This document shows, piece by piece, positions 8,630 through 17,683 of a stretch of 40,585 nt of DNA; position 1 is the stretch's first letter; every line of letters begins with the position of its first letter. The notes under the pieces are model-generated. The model was not told the DNA's origin and did not search any database. It saw nothing but the letters and a program-made list of their open reading frames with translations. The position numbers and the translations under genes were made by a program. The DNA comes from Methylophaga pinxianii (lineage in GTDB: Bacteria; Pseudomonadota; Gammaproteobacteria; Nitrosococcales; Methylophagaceae). The DNA lies in NCBI RefSeq assembly GCF_020447225.1, contig NZ_JAJAEO010000158.1, positions 1-40,585 on the forward strand. The letters run 5' to 3'.

Positions 8630-10537
8630 ATGGGCGTTGATGCACATAAGGAAACCATGGGGTTTCAGACAGAAGTTAAACAACTTCTTAATCTGATGAT
8701 TCATTCGCTTTACAGCAACAAAGAGATTTTTCTGCGTGAGCTGATTTCTAACGCGGCCGATGCCGCAGACAAACTGCGCTTTGAAGCACTTTCCGATGAT
8801 GCACTTTACGAAGAAGACGGTGAGCTGAATATCCACGTCGCCTTTGACAAGGATGCGCGTACCATCACCATCACCGATAACGGTATTGGCATGACCCGTC
8901 AGGAAGTGATCGAGAATATCGGTACCATTGCCCGAAGCGGCACCAAAGCGTTCTTTGGTCAATTAACCGGAGATCAAGCTAAAGATTCTCAACTCATCGG
9001 TCAGTTTGGTGTGGGCTTCTATTCCGCATTTATTGTTGCCGATAAAGTCACGTTAAAAACCCGCCGGGCCGGTACCACCAAAGAACATGGTGTGTTATGG
9101 GAATCTGCCGGTGAAGGCGAGTTCAATATTGAAACCATCGAAAAACCGACACGCGGTACCGAAGTTACTTTGCACCTGCGTGAAGGTGAAGACGAGTTCT
9201 TAAATGGCTGGCGTTTGCGTAATGTGATCCGTAAATATTCCGATCACATCAATTTGCCAATCATCATGTTGAAAGAGCCTGTGCCGGATGAAGAGGGCAA
9301 AATCGATGAAAGTATCATCGAAGAAGAGACCGTTAACAAAGCTACGGCATTATGGACCTTGTCGAAAAACGATATTACTGAAGAACAATACAAAGAGTTC
9401 TACAAGCAGATTGCTCATGACTTTCAGGATCCGTTGACCTGGAGCCACAACAAGGTCGAAGGTAATACCGAATACACATCCTTGCTGTATATCCCGTCCA
9501 AAGCGCCGTTTGATCTGTGGGATCGCGATCGCATGCACGGCATCAAACTGTATGTAAAACGTGTGTTTATCATGGAAGACAGTGAACAGCTGATGCCACG
9601 TTACCTGCGCTTTATTCGCGGTGTCATTGATACCAACGATCTGCCATTAAATGTATCACGTGAAATCCTGCAAAGCAGTAAAGTCATTGATACCATCCGT
9701 GCCGCTTCAGTGAAGAAAATTCTCTCTGAACTGAACAAAATGGCCAATAACGAACCAGAGCAATATGCGGAATTCTGGAAAGAGTTTGGTCAGGTAATCA
9801 AAGAAGGCCCAGGCGAAGATTTTGCTAACAAAGAAGCCTTGGCGAAGTTACTGCGTTTTGCCAGCACTGAAACCGGTAATGCTGATCAAACCGTTTCACT
9901 GGAAGATTATGTCAGCCGGATGAAAGACAAGCAGGACAAAATCTACTACATCACTGCCGAGAGCTATGCCGCGGCGAAAAACAGCCCGCATCTGGAAGTA
10001 TTCCGTAAGAAAGGTATTGAAGTCCTGTTGCTGACGGATCGCGTTGATGAATGGCTGGTCAATTCCCTGACTGACTTTGATGGCAAACATCTGCAATCGG
10101 TTGCCAAAGGGGATCTGGATCTGGGTGAGCTGGAAGATGAGGAAGAGAAAAAAGCCCACGAAGAAGTTGAGAAAAACTTTGAAGATCTGGTTGAGCGGGT
10201 CAAGAAAACACTGGATGACAAAGTCAAAGATGTACGTATTACACATCGTCTGACCGATTCGCCAGCCTGTCTGGTTGCCGATCATTACGATATGAGCGGT
10301 AATCTGGAGCGTATGCTTAAAGCCGCTGGACAACAGGTTTCTGGCAGCAAACCGATTCTGGAACTCAATCCGGAACATCCCATGGTCGCCAAATTGAAAG
10401 ACGAACAGAACGATGATCAATTTGCTGACTGGACATCCATCCTGTTTGACCAGGCCTTACTGGCAGAAGGTGGACAACTGGATGACCCTGCCAGCTTCGT
10501 GAAAAAACTCAACGCAATGCTGTTGCAACGCGCCTGA
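8630..10537 (+). CDS. htpG: Hsp90-family chaperone HtpG
   Basis: This 635-residue bacterial Hsp90 homodimer is an ATP-driven cytoplasmic chaperone that binds late folding intermediates and protects proteins during heat stress. The GHKL ATPase domain is clear: [11 protein letters not shown] (helix with the catalytic Glu), ITDNGIGM, the lid with [11 protein letters not shown] and the [11 protein letters not shown] glycine loop. These lead into the middle domain ([19 protein letters not shown]) and a C-terminal dimerisation domain. Length is close to the 624 residues of the E. coli protein. I place the start at ATG 8630, with GGAGG 10 nt upstream and downstream of the sigma-32 promoter. A second ATG nine codons on is less well placed. 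The gene is followed by a hairpin terminator. Confidence 0.97.
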   Translation: MGVDAHKETMGFQTEVKQLLNLMIHSLYSNKEIFLRELISNAADAADKLRFEALSDDALYEEDGELNIHVAFDKDARTITITDNGIGMTRQEVIENIGTIARSGTKAFFGQLTGDQAKDSQLIGQFGVGFYSAFIVADKVTLKTRRAGTTKEHGVLWESAGEGEFNIETIEKPTRGTEVTLHLREGEDEFLNGWRLRNVIRKYSDHINLPIIMLKEPVPDEEGKIDESIIEEETVNKATALWTLSKNDITEEQYKEFYKQIAHDFQDPLTWSHNKVEGNTEYTSLLYIPSKAPFDLWDRDRMHGIKLYVKRVFIMEDSEQLMPRYLRFIRGVIDTNDLPLNVSREILQSSKVIDTIRAASVKKILSELNKMANNEPEQYAEFWKEFGQVIKEGPGEDFANKEALAKLLRFASTETGNADQTVSLEDYVSRMKDKQDKIYYITAESYAAAKNSPHLEVFRKKGIEVLLLTDRVDEWLVNSLTDFDGKHLQSVAKGDLDLGELEDEEEKKAHEEVEKNFEDLVERVKKTLDDKVKDVRITHRLTDSPACLVADHYDMSGNLERMLKAAGQQVSGSKPILELNPEHPMVAKLKDEQNDDQFADWTSILFDQALLAEGGQLDDPASFVKKLNAMLLQRA

Positions 10538-10547
10538 TTTGAAACCA

Positions 10548-10579
10548 GTCCATGACTCCGTTTTGTAGGAGTCATGGAC
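10548..10579 (+). terminator. Hairpin terminator downstream of htpG
   Basis: GTCCATGACTCC (10548-10559) pairs perfectly with GGAGTCATGGAC (10568-10579) across an 8-nt loop, beginning 10 nt after the htpG stop. The following AATTTC is only weakly T-rich, so termination may be partial. Confidence 0.6.
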
Positions 10580-10788
10580 AATTTCATCGTCTTCTTATCG
10601 TGACCAGTTAATCCTAAACCCTAAATCGTGAATCCTGAGCACATTGGCTCTGATAGTTTGGGTTAAGCATGATGCCCAACCATCCACCTCTGCGTCTTAC
10701 AGCAGCATATGGTCCATAAAGCTTTTATTCCTCTTGATAAAAAACAATCAGCCACTCACAATCAACCTCTCGATATAAATCACTTTAA

Positions 10789-10800
10789 CCCTCGCGAGGG
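10789..10800. repeat. 12-bp perfect palindrome over the ribosome binding site
   Basis: CCCTCGCGAGGG is self-complementary and contains the GAGGG SD of the 10810 gene. It is a candidate dimeric-repressor operator or a mildly sequestering structure, or it may be coincidence. Confidence 0.4.
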
Positions 10801-10809
10801 ACAACGCTG

Positions 10810-11838
10810 ATGCACCTCACTAAAAAACAGCTTGATTCTGCTGTAAAGCAAGATCTCATCTCGCAGGAACAGGCAGATAAGCTGTTCGTTTTTTTCAAGT
10901 CCCAATCAGCGACTGGCCCCAGCTTTGACTTTACCCATGTGCTTTATTACATGGGCGGATTAATTGCCATTGGTGCAATGACTTTATTTATGACCTTGGG
11001 CTGGGAAAGCTTTGGTGGTTGGGGAATCTTTTTTATCAGTCTGGCCTACGCTGGGGTGGCGCTGAAACTAACCGATCGTTTTCAGGCGAAAGGCTATGTT
11101 ATTCCGGCTGGCATTTGTGCCACGTTTGTTGTGGCACTGACGCCTTTGGCAATTTATGGTTTGCAGCAGGCATTGGGCTGGTGGCCTGATGATAGCGTTT
11201 ATCGAGATTATCATCGCTATATTCAGTGGCATTGGTTGTATATGGAATTGGGTACGCTGATAGTTGGGGGCGGCATCTTTTATCGCTATCGTTATCCTTT
11301 TTTGGTGATGCCGATTGCCGTGACACTGTGGTATTTGTCGATGGATATCGCAGCAATGCTTGTAGGGGATTATGCCCACTTTGAATTACGGGCCTTGGTA
11401 TCTCTATACTTTGGTCTGCTGATTACACTGTTTGCCTTTTGGGTCGATATGCGCGGGCATAAATCCGTTGATTATGCATTTTGGTTATACCTGTTCGGTG
11501 TCGTTGCTTTCTGGGGCGGCATGACTTCGCAATACTCAGATAGTGAGCTGTCTAAGTTCATTTATTTCACTATCAATGTGTTGATGATTGGCATCGGTGT
11601 ACTGATTGCTCGTAGAGTCTTTGTGATATTTGGTGCACTGGGTGTGGCGTTTTATCTTGGGCATCTTGCCAATGTTGTTTTTGAGGACAGTTTACTGTTT
11701 CCAGTTGCGCTAAGCGCCATCGGATTCGGACTGATTTATCTGGGGGTATTGTGGCAAAAACATGAACAAAAAATCAGTGAACGCATTCAGTCCTGTTTAC
11801 CTGCTGCGTTAAGGGAATTTTTAGTGGCTAAACACTAA
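10810..11838 (+). CDS. Multi-spanning membrane protein, DUF2157-like
   Basis: This 342-residue protein has a short soluble N-terminus (about residues 1-40, LTKKQLDSAVKQDLISQEQA) followed by about nine hydrophobic segments. The N-terminal helix-turn-helix-like stretch before a row of membrane helices is the layout of DUF2157-type proteins. I do not recognise a catalytic motif. Function is unknown. The ATG is preceded by GAGGG at 9 nt, which lies within a 12-bp palindrome (10789-10800). The preceding 230 nt after the htpG terminator hold no gene that I can see. A weak hairpin follows at 11896-11921. Confidence 0.75.
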   Translation: MHLTKKQLDSAVKQDLISQEQADKLFVFFKSQSATGPSFDFTHVLYYMGGLIAIGAMTLFMTLGWESFGGWGIFFISLAYAGVALKLTDRFQAKGYVIPAGICATFVVALTPLAIYGLQQALGWWPDDSVYRDYHRYIQWHWLYMELGTLIVGGGIFYRYRYPFLVMPIAVTLWYLSMDIAAMLVGDYAHFELRALVSLYFGLLITLFAFWVDMRGHKSVDYAFWLYLFGVVAFWGGMTSQYSDSELSKFIYFTINVLMIGIGVLIARRVFVIFGALGVAFYLGHLANVVFEDSLLFPVALSAIGFGLIYLGVLWQKHEQKISERIQSCLPAALREFLVAKH

Positions 11839-11895
11839 CTGAATACTATGGCTTGATCTTCGCCAGCAGAAACCCCACTTGTGAACAGATACGTT

Positions 11896-11921
11896 AAAAT
11901 GCCTTTATCAGCCGGCATTTT
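11896..11921 (+). terminator. Weak hairpin between the DUF2157-like gene and hslO
   Basis: AAAATGCC (11896-11903) and GGCATTTT (11914-11921) form an 8-bp stem with a 10-nt loop, the right arm ending in four T. It begins 57 nt after the upstream stop and 45 nt before the hslO start. Confidence 0.5.
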
Positions 11922-11966
11922 CAATTGCCACATCATTACTCGCTAGATGCAGAATGAGGAATCATC

Positions 11967-12863
11967 ATGCAAGACGACGCCATTCAGGCAGATCATTTAC
12001 AACGTTTCATCTTCGACAATGCCGCTATTCGCGGTGAATGGGTTCAACTCAAACAATCCTGGCAGACAGTTAAAGCGCAACGTGACTATCCACCGGCTGT
12101 TGCTGATTTACTGGGTGAAATGCTGGCGGCAGCTGCTTTGCTGGCCGAAACAGTCAAAATGTCCGGCCGCCTGGTATTGCAATGTCGCTCAGATGGACCA
12201 GTCTCTTTACTGATGGTGGAATGTACCAGTGACCATACCTTAAGAGGATTAGCGAACTGGAATGGTGAAATTACCAACGATGCCACCATGCAGGAATTGC
12301 TGGGCGAGGGCAATCTGGCGATCACCATCGAAAATGTCGAAGCCAAACAACCTTATCAAGGCGTCGTCAGCGTACAGGGCGAAACAATTGCCGAAATGCT
12401 GGAAATGTATTTTGCTCAATCCGAACAATTAAAAACCCGCATCTGGTTATCGACTGATGAGCAGACTGCAGGGGGGTTAATGTTGCAGCAACTGCCAGAA
12501 CAGGATCCAGAGCAACACGATGAGAACTGGACCCGAATCAATATTCTGGCTGAAACTGTCACCGATGAAGAACTGCTGAACCTGGATGCGGTCTCGTTGT
12601 TATATCGTTTATTTAATGAAGAAATGGTGCGTCTATTGAGTACGACCGTATTGGAATTTGCCTGTACTTGTTCACGCCAGCGGGTGGCTGATACCATCAA
12701 ACTGCTGGGTCGGCAGGAAGCTGAAGATATTATTGCCGAGCGTGGCGTTGTTGAGCTGGCATGTGAGTTTTGTAATACGCATTATCAATTTGATCCGGTG
12801 GATGTCGCAGGTCTGTTCAGTGACCCGCTGAATATCCAGAATGATTCAAACACTTTGCATTAA
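11967..12863 (+). CDS. hslO: Redox-regulated chaperone Hsp33
   Basis: This 298-residue cytoplasmic holdase is activated by oxidation. The four zinc-binding cysteines are in the expected places: C233 and C235 (CTC) and C266 and C269 (CEFC), matching C232/C234/C265/C268 of E. coli. Disulfide formation releases zinc and switches the chaperone on under combined oxidant and heat stress. The N-terminal FDNAAIRGEWVQL and central QGVVSVQGETI segments are typical of the family. The start has GAGGA at good spacing. The sqr gene follows after 12 nt, so they are probably co-transcribed, linking the oxidation-sensing chaperone with sulfide oxidation. Confidence 0.96.
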   Translation: MQDDAIQADHLQRFIFDNAAIRGEWVQLKQSWQTVKAQRDYPPAVADLLGEMLAAAALLAETVKMSGRLVLQCRSDGPVSLLMVECTSDHTLRGLANWNGEITNDATMQELLGEGNLAITIENVEAKQPYQGVVSVQGETIAEMLEMYFAQSEQLKTRIWLSTDEQTAGGLMLQQLPEQDPEQHDENWTRINILAETVTDEELLNLDAVSLLYRLFNEEMVRLLSTTVLEFACTCSRQRVADTIKLLGRQEAEDIIAERGVVELACEFCNTHYQFDPVDVAGLFSDPLNIQNDSNTLH

Positions 12864-12875
12864 GCTGGAATAAAT

Positions 12876-14147
12876 ATGGCGCATATTGTCATTATCGGAG
12901 CGAGTACCGGTGGTTTACCGGCTGCATATGAATGCCGGGCTGCCCTCGACAAAAATCACCATATCAGTGTGGTATCTAACACACCGATTTTTCACTTTGT
13001 CCCGAGTAATCCCTGGATCGCGGTAGGTTGGCGGAAACGAGCGGATATCAGCTTTGAACTCGCTTCCGTATTATCCAGTAAAAATATCGATTTCTATGAT
13101 TCCGGTGCGACCAAAATCAAACCGGAAACCAATCAGATCCTGCTGGGTGATAACACCATCCTCAACTATGACTATCTGATCGTCGCGACCGGTCCTAAAC
13201 TGGCTTTTGATGAAATTGAAGGCTTCGGTCCAAAAGCCCATACCCATTCGATTTGTACCGTCGACCATGCTGAAGACAGCTATCATGCGTGGCGTGACTT
13301 GTTGAAAAACCCTGGACCGATTGTCGTGGGTGCCGTCCAAGGGGCTTCCTGCTTTGGACCAGCCTATGAATTTGCTTTCATCATGAACAGAGCCTTACGC
13401 AAGGCTAAACTACGTGACCGGGTCCCGATGACCTTCGTCACACCTGAACCGTATATTGGCCATATGGGATTAGGCGGGGTAGGCGATTCAAAAGGGCTAT
13501 TCGAGTCTGAGTTTCGTAAAAATGATATCAAGTGGATCACTAATGCTCGGATCAAATCTATCAATAAGGGGAAAATGCTGGTCGAACAAGTGAATGATAA
13601 TGCAGAGACCATCAAAACCCATCAACTGGCTTTTGATTACAGCATGTTAATTCCGGCATTCAAAGGGGTCGAATGTGTTGCCAGCCTTGGTGATGACCTG
13701 GTCAATCCTCGTGGTTTTCTTAAAATCGATGAGTTCCAGCGTAATCCGGCTTACCCGAATATTTATGGTGTCGGTGTTTGTGTGGCCATACCTCCGGTTG
13801 AGGCCACAGCATTGCCAGTAGGTGTTCCAAAAACCGGTTATATGATTGAAAGCATGGCAAAAGCCGCAGTGGCCAATATCAAAGCCACAATTGAAGATCG
13901 TCCTATAGCCACACGAGCCAGCCTCAATGCTGTTTGCCTGGCAGATATGGGACATACCGGGGCGGCGTTTGTTGCTTTGCCACAAATCCCACCGCGTAAC
14001 CTGGCCTGGATGAAAAAAGGCCGTTGGGTGCAGTTGGCAAAAATCGCCTTTGAAAAATACTTTCTGTTCCGTATGAAACGTGGCCTGCCAGAATCTTTAT
14101 ACGAACGCTGTCTGTTGCGTTGTTTCGGGATCAGCAAAATCAAATAA
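12876..14147 (+). CDS. sqr: Sulfide:quinone oxidoreductase
   Basis: This 423-residue flavoprotein is of the SQR group of the disulfide-reductase superfamily. It should oxidise sulfide to polysulfide or persulfide at the inner membrane and pass electrons to quinone. The N-terminal IVIIGASTGG is the FAD dinucleotide-binding loop, and YLIVATG is the second nucleotide-binding element. Three cysteines sit where canonical SQR has C128, C160 and C356: C127 (HSICTVD), C159 (QGASCFGPAYE) and C354 (NAVCLADMG). PVGVPKTGYMIE near residue 315 is also SQR-like. Amphipathic C-terminal basic segments (about 380-415) could be the membrane anchor. GGAA lies 7 nt before ATG. It sits between hslO and a lipoprotein gene only 4 nt downstream. 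The exact SQR subtype is not decided here. Confidence 0.85.
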   Translation: MAHIVIIGASTGGLPAAYECRAALDKNHHISVVSNTPIFHFVPSNPWIAVGWRKRADISFELASVLSSKNIDFYDSGATKIKPETNQILLGDNTILNYDYLIVATGPKLAFDEIEGFGPKAHTHSICTVDHAEDSYHAWRDLLKNPGPIVVGAVQGASCFGPAYEFAFIMNRALRKAKLRDRVPMTFVTPEPYIGHMGLGGVGDSKGLFESEFRKNDIKWITNARIKSINKGKMLVEQVNDNAETIKTHQLAFDYSMLIPAFKGVECVASLGDDLVNPRGFLKIDEFQRNPAYPNIYGVGVCVAIPPVEATALPVGVPKTGYMIESMAKAAVANIKATIEDRPIATRASLNAVCLADMGHTGAAFVALPQIPPRNLAWMKKGRWVQLAKIAFEKYFLFRMKRGLPESLYERCLLRCFGISKIK

Positions 14148-14151
14148 TCTG

Positions 14152-14745
14152 ATGCCAATAATCCGTCTCAGACCTGACTGGTTGATCGTAATGGGTTTTA
14201 CCATTTTGGTATCAAGCGGTTGCTCAGGCCGAATTATTCCGCCACCGGTTCCTGAAACTCCACGAGCAGTGTTTGTACTCGATCATGGTCAGCATTCCAG
14301 TTTGGTCCTTGAAGATAAACACGGATCTTTAACGCGCTACTCCTATGGAGATTGGCGTTATTATGCCGAAGGAAAAACTGGTTTCTGGTCAGGGTTTCGG
14401 GCATTGTTTATCCCAACTCAAGCGGCGTTAGGTCGTAAACAACTTGCCGGTCCGGCAACGCTGGACAATGTGCATCAGCAAATCAAAATCGGGGTTATTA
14501 ATACTGTTTCACTGAAAGCTGAAGCTTCTGTGGTGGATACTCTACAACACCAACTCGACCTTATTTATCAGCAAAATCAGCATGCTAAACGATATCGTTA
14601 CGATTTTGATCTGGAGTTTGTACCTCATCCAAGACCCTACAGTCTTCGGTATAACTCCAATCAGGCAGTAGGGCAATGGTTAACGACGCTGGGCAGTGAA
14701 ATACAAGGCTGGCCTCTATTATCGAATTGGACAATCCAGCACTAG
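14152..14745 (+). CDS. DUF2459-like lipoprotein
   Basis: This 197-residue protein has a basic N-terminus, a hydrophobic stretch and LVSSGC ending at C24, a probable lipoprotein signal. The mature part begins with a proline-rich linker (PPPVPETP) and then DHGQHSSLVL and YSYGDWRYY, which resemble the DUF2459 family (papain/NlpC-like fold suspected). The C-terminal SNQAVGQWLTTLG resembles the region where that family carries a Cys-Asn pair, but here it is Ser-Asn. Family assignment is tentative. I chose ATG 14152, which starts 4 nt after the sqr stop; a frame opening upstream inside sqr has no support. The close spacing suggests translation coupled to sqr. Confidence 0.65.
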   Translation: MPIIRLRPDWLIVMGFTILVSSGCSGRIIPPPVPETPRAVFVLDHGQHSSLVLEDKHGSLTRYSYGDWRYYAEGKTGFWSGFRALFIPTQAALGRKQLAGPATLDNVHQQIKIGVINTVSLKAEASVVDTLQHQLDLIYQQNQHAKRYRYDFDLEFVPHPRPYSLRYNSNQAVGQWLTTLGSEIQGWPLLSNWTIQH

Positions 14746-14859
14746 TCGTTCCAGCTTGACCCTCAGTCCAGCAACTGCCGACACTTTTGGAATGGCAGGC
14801 AACCTTATTTGTAAAACCCGCTGTTACCATTCGCTTTGCTCAATTTATCGGGATAGGTC

Positions 14860-15264
14860 ATGGCACAGAAAATTAAAAATCTGGTAAACCACTCTTTGGC
14901 TATTGCCCAGGAAATAGGGCTGATCATCGTCGCAATTGCTACTTTGGTCGCCGTAGGCATTGAAATTGATTTTATGTTTGAAAACGGCACGGTTTTATTA
15001 ACCGATTTACTGTTGCTGTTTATCTATCTGGAAGTGTTGACCATGATCGCGGTTTATTACCAGTCGGGTGAGCTACCAATCAAGTTCCCGTTGTACATTG
15101 CGATTGTGGCACTGGCCCGTTATCTGATTCTGGATATGAAAAATATTGATACCTGGCGGATTCTGGGGATTACGGTGGCGATCCTGTTGCTGGGGTTATC
15201 TATCATCGTTATCCATTACTGCAAAACCAATTTGCTTGAGAAAAAAACTAAACTGGATGACTAA
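14860..15264 (+). CDS. psiE: PsiE-family membrane protein
   Basis: This 134-residue protein has four membrane helices. IEIDFMFENG in the first loop, LLFIYLEVLTMIAVYYQSGELPIKFPLYIAI (centre of the protein, given here as its LEVLTM and YYQSGE elements) and ALARYLILDMK match PsiE, the phosphate-starvation-inducible protein of enterobacteria, whose function is unknown. I do not see a convincing Pho box in the 114 nt upstream. The stop codon overlaps that of the convergent DUF3325-type gene (shared bases 15261-15264). Confidence 0.8.
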   Translation: MAQKIKNLVNHSLAIAQEIGLIIVAIATLVAVGIEIDFMFENGTVLLTDLLLLFIYLEVLTMIAVYYQSGELPIKFPLYIAIVALARYLILDMKNIDTWRILGITVAILLLGLSIIVIHYCKTNLLEKKTKLDD

Positions 15265-15608
15265 ACCGAACGACTGACCGAGCCCCCACGGCTAACCAGG
15301 CATAATAAAGGTTTAAACCAGTGCTGTCGCCAGGTGAGGATACTGGCGACACCTTTGGCGGCTAGACTGAGCAACATGATCCAGACCAGTACAGCCATAG
15401 AGGGGTGATCCGCTGCCAGACAAAGCAGTAAAGACGCGACTAAACTTAAGTAGCCAATAATGCGTAAGCTGAGCTGTTCAGAAGGCGAGGGCAGACTGGT
15501 TTCGATGCCGGTTACCTGACGCCAATGATTGGGCAAACTAAGTGAGAGACAGGCCATACCCAACATGGTGATGACTATGGCGGCGATCCAACAAATGACT
15601 TCAACCAC
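15261..15608 (-). CDS. DUF3325-type small membrane protein of a PepSY iron cluster
   Basis: This 115-residue protein has about three membrane helices: WIAAIVITMLGMACLSLS, GYLSLVASLLLCLAA and VWIMLLSLAAKGVAS. Small proteins of this kind (DUF3325) regularly follow a PepSY-associated transmembrane gene in siderophore-linked operons. I place the start at GTG 15608: it overlaps the last codons and stop of the PepSY gene (GTGGTTGA) and has GGAGA just upstream, pointing to translational coupling. The frame is open upstream to 15668, but that portion lies inside the PepSY gene. The family call rests largely on context and hydrophobic pattern. Confidence 0.7.
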   Translation of the reverse strand: MVEVICWIAAIVITMLGMACLSLSLPNHWRQVTGIETSLPSPSEQLSLRIIGYLSLVASLLLCLAADHPSMAVLVWIMLLSLAAKGVASILTWRQHWFKPLLCLVSRGGSVSRSV

Positions 15609-17301
15609 GACTTGTCTCCAGCTTCTGTGTCGAAAATTCAATAGCTTTACTGACAGCAACGTTCTCACGTTTTTTCAGGTATCGCGCTGCGTATACCGCA
15701 ATGGCACTGCTGACCAGCAAGCTTAGATCCACTCCGGCTACAGGCCAGTAATGGAACGCTGTTTTAAGCAAATGATCGCCCGTGGTAATCCAGTTAAGGA
15801 CAACGGCTGCAACGGCAAGCACAGCGAATAAAATGCTCTGTTCGCGCCATGCTGGAGAAATACGCATATGACGCACGGCAGAACTGCGCCAGAAGGCATG
15901 TAATAACATGACAGCCCAGCTCGCCCAGAAAGCAACCTGTTCCCAATAGCCTTTACCAATCATATCTGCTGGTAGTAAACGGTTTGCTACCAGCATACTC
16001 ACGGTGGCTACCAACATGCCTGTAACCGTAGTGACCGCCAGCGCATCAACAATTTGGCTGCCCGAGCTGCCTTGCAAGGTATGCTGACGTTTACGTTTTT
16101 CGACAAAGAAGATAAAACCGGTGGCAATACAGATAGCGCCGACCAGACCACCAAACACATACAACCAACGTAGCAGCCAATGCTCGAAATGCTGTAAATG
16201 CAGGCCAGTCAAGAATTCGTTAATTTCAGAAACAGCTGTGCGGGGTGGTTCTTCACGGATGAGCTCTCCAGTTGTTCCACTAAAATGCATGCCTTCACCG
16301 ACTAACGCAACGCGGTCACTACCAGCACGATAAATACTGACAAAGCTGTTGGCAACATCCACATGCGTGATTTTCAAAAAGCCAACTTCCCCTGGCATAT
16401 CTTTTTCTGTCCAGCGTTGTTTGGCCTTTGCGACCATGGCATCCACAGAAGCCATTTCAGCAGGGATACCCGCGCCATCATGAGGCAGCCCCGTCTCGCT
16501 GGCTTCGACCATTTCATGATAATCGTGTAACGGTTCCAACTGGGTGTGGGTGACCGGGAAAAAGTAAAAACTGGCAAAAATCAGCAAACCGGTAAAGGTA
16601 AAAAAGAAATGGAAGGGTAACGCCACCATGCCGGTGAGATTATGTAAATCCAGCACGCTACGTTGGGTTTGCTTAGTGGGACGGAAGGTAAAGAATTCAC
16701 GAAAACGTTTACGATGAATAATCACGCCACTAACCAGTGCTGCCATCATGATAAAGGCCGCGATGCCGACGATATAGATGCCAATTTGATTCCAGTTCCA
16801 GTTCAGGCTGTAGTGCATTGGATAAAAAAATCGGCTGCCAATTTTCAATTGATCATCGGGCAATGCCTTACCCGTACGAGGATCAATGGTGATATCGCCA
16901 TGAATATGGTTATGCCCTTCTGGATCAAGTGGTTGAGGAATACCGAAACCCACGCCCATGATTAACACCGGATCACGATGCGTTGTGTAAGCCCAGAATT
17001 CATCCGCAGGTAATTCGGTGCGGGGTGTCATTGGCCCCTGACTCAAATCATGCAGCAGCGGCATATTGGTATTGTAATCCTGCTCATCGGGTTCAACTGA
17101 GCGCAGGATAGGTAATAACATCTCATCAAATGAAGGCATCACCTGTGGTTCAAACCGGCTTTCAGGAATTGACCAGCGATCAATCTCACGGTCAAATACT
17201 GACAGGCTGCCAAAAAAGAAAACCACCATCAGAATAAAGCCGAGCGTCAGGCCAAACCATGTATGCAGCCAAGCCATTGCCTGTCGAAAACTACTGAACA
17301 T
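15601..17301 (-). CDS. PepSY-associated transmembrane protein (iron-uptake linked)
   Basis: This 566-residue inner-membrane protein has a first helix after FRQAMAWLHTWFGLTLGF, a large periplasmic region, further helices (about 180-200, 235-255 and 375-400) and a C-terminal cluster of four to five helices. Proteins of this family are commonly encoded beside TonB-dependent siderophore receptors, and some (FoxB/FhuF-like roles) are implicated in periplasmic ferric-siderophore reduction. Histidines in LHTWFGL, LHNLTG and GLHLQHFEHWLLR could ligate haem. That family-level role is inferred. It is the middle gene of DUF3649-PepSY-DUF3325, with 3 nt to the upstream gene and an 8-nt overlap downstream. 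No receptor gene adjoins. Confidence 0.85.
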   Translation of the reverse strand: MFSSFRQAMAWLHTWFGLTLGFILMVVFFFGSLSVFDREIDRWSIPESRFEPQVMPSFDEMLLPILRSVEPDEQDYNTNMPLLHDLSQGPMTPRTELPADEFWAYTTHRDPVLIMGVGFGIPQPLDPEGHNHIHGDITIDPRTGKALPDDQLKIGSRFFYPMHYSLNWNWNQIGIYIVGIAAFIMMAALVSGVIIHRKRFREFFTFRPTKQTQRSVLDLHNLTGMVALPFHFFFTFTGLLIFASFYFFPVTHTQLEPLHDYHEMVEASETGLPHDGAGIPAEMASVDAMVAKAKQRWTEKDMPGEVGFLKITHVDVANSFVSIYRAGSDRVALVGEGMHFSGTTGELIREEPPRTAVSEINEFLTGLHLQHFEHWLLRWLYVFGGLVGAICIATGFIFFVEKRKRQHTLQGSSGSQIVDALAVTTVTGMLVATVSMLVANRLLPADMIGKGYWEQVAFWASWAVMLLHAFWRSSAVRHMRISPAWREQSILFAVLAVAAVVLNWITTGDHLLKTAFHYWPVAGVDLSLLVSSAIAVYAARYLKKRENVAVSKAIEFSTQKLETSRG

Positions 17302-17304
17302 GAT

Positions 17305-17610
17305 TTAAATTCCTTGTAAAAATGACTGTTGAACAACACTGGCCAGCATAGTCATGGCCACACCACCACCAAACAGAATCAGCCATAAGCGGATGAGTTT
17401 ATCAGTGGCCATGCCCCACAAAAACAGGCTTAAATAGGTCAGCAATCCCAGCATCAGCATGCCCATTTCGGCATCATGAAATTCCACGCCCAATGGAATT
17501 AACGCCGCGATAACGATGGCAATCAAACCCCAGGTGAACAGATAGCCACCCACAAGACTGGCAAAAATCCGACTGGCCATTGGCCAGGCAGGAGATGAAA
17601 AATTCGGCAT
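17305..17610 (-). CDS. DUF3649-type membrane protein
   Basis: This 101-residue protein has about three membrane helices and begins with MASRIFASLVGGYLFTWGL after a short leader. The ASR...GGY pattern is that of DUF3649 proteins, which precede PepSY-associated genes in iron-regulated operons. I chose ATG 17610, with AGGT about 9 nt upstream; an in-frame ATG at 17670 would add 20 polar residues and has no SD. It ends 3 nt before the PepSY start and is the promoter-proximal gene of the cluster. Function unknown. Confidence 0.75.
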   Translation of the reverse strand: MPNFSSPAWPMASRIFASLVGGYLFTWGLIAIVIAALIPLGVEFHDAEMGMLMLGLLTYLSLFLWGMATDKLIRLWLILFGGGVAMTMLASVVQQSFLQGI

Positions 17611-17683
17611 GAAAACTGACCTGTTTGAAAAACAAAAACGCATCACCAATATTCTATTATCCAAATGCATATGGAGCTTAATG

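Noticed and set aside
9896-10420. 174-codon open frame on the minus strand inside htpG
   Set aside because: It is antisense to a strongly conserved Hsp90 coding region, rich in Phe/Ile from the opposite codons, and has no SD or family features.
14746-14859. Search for a Pho box before psiE
   Set aside because: No CTGTCAT-type direct repeats were found.
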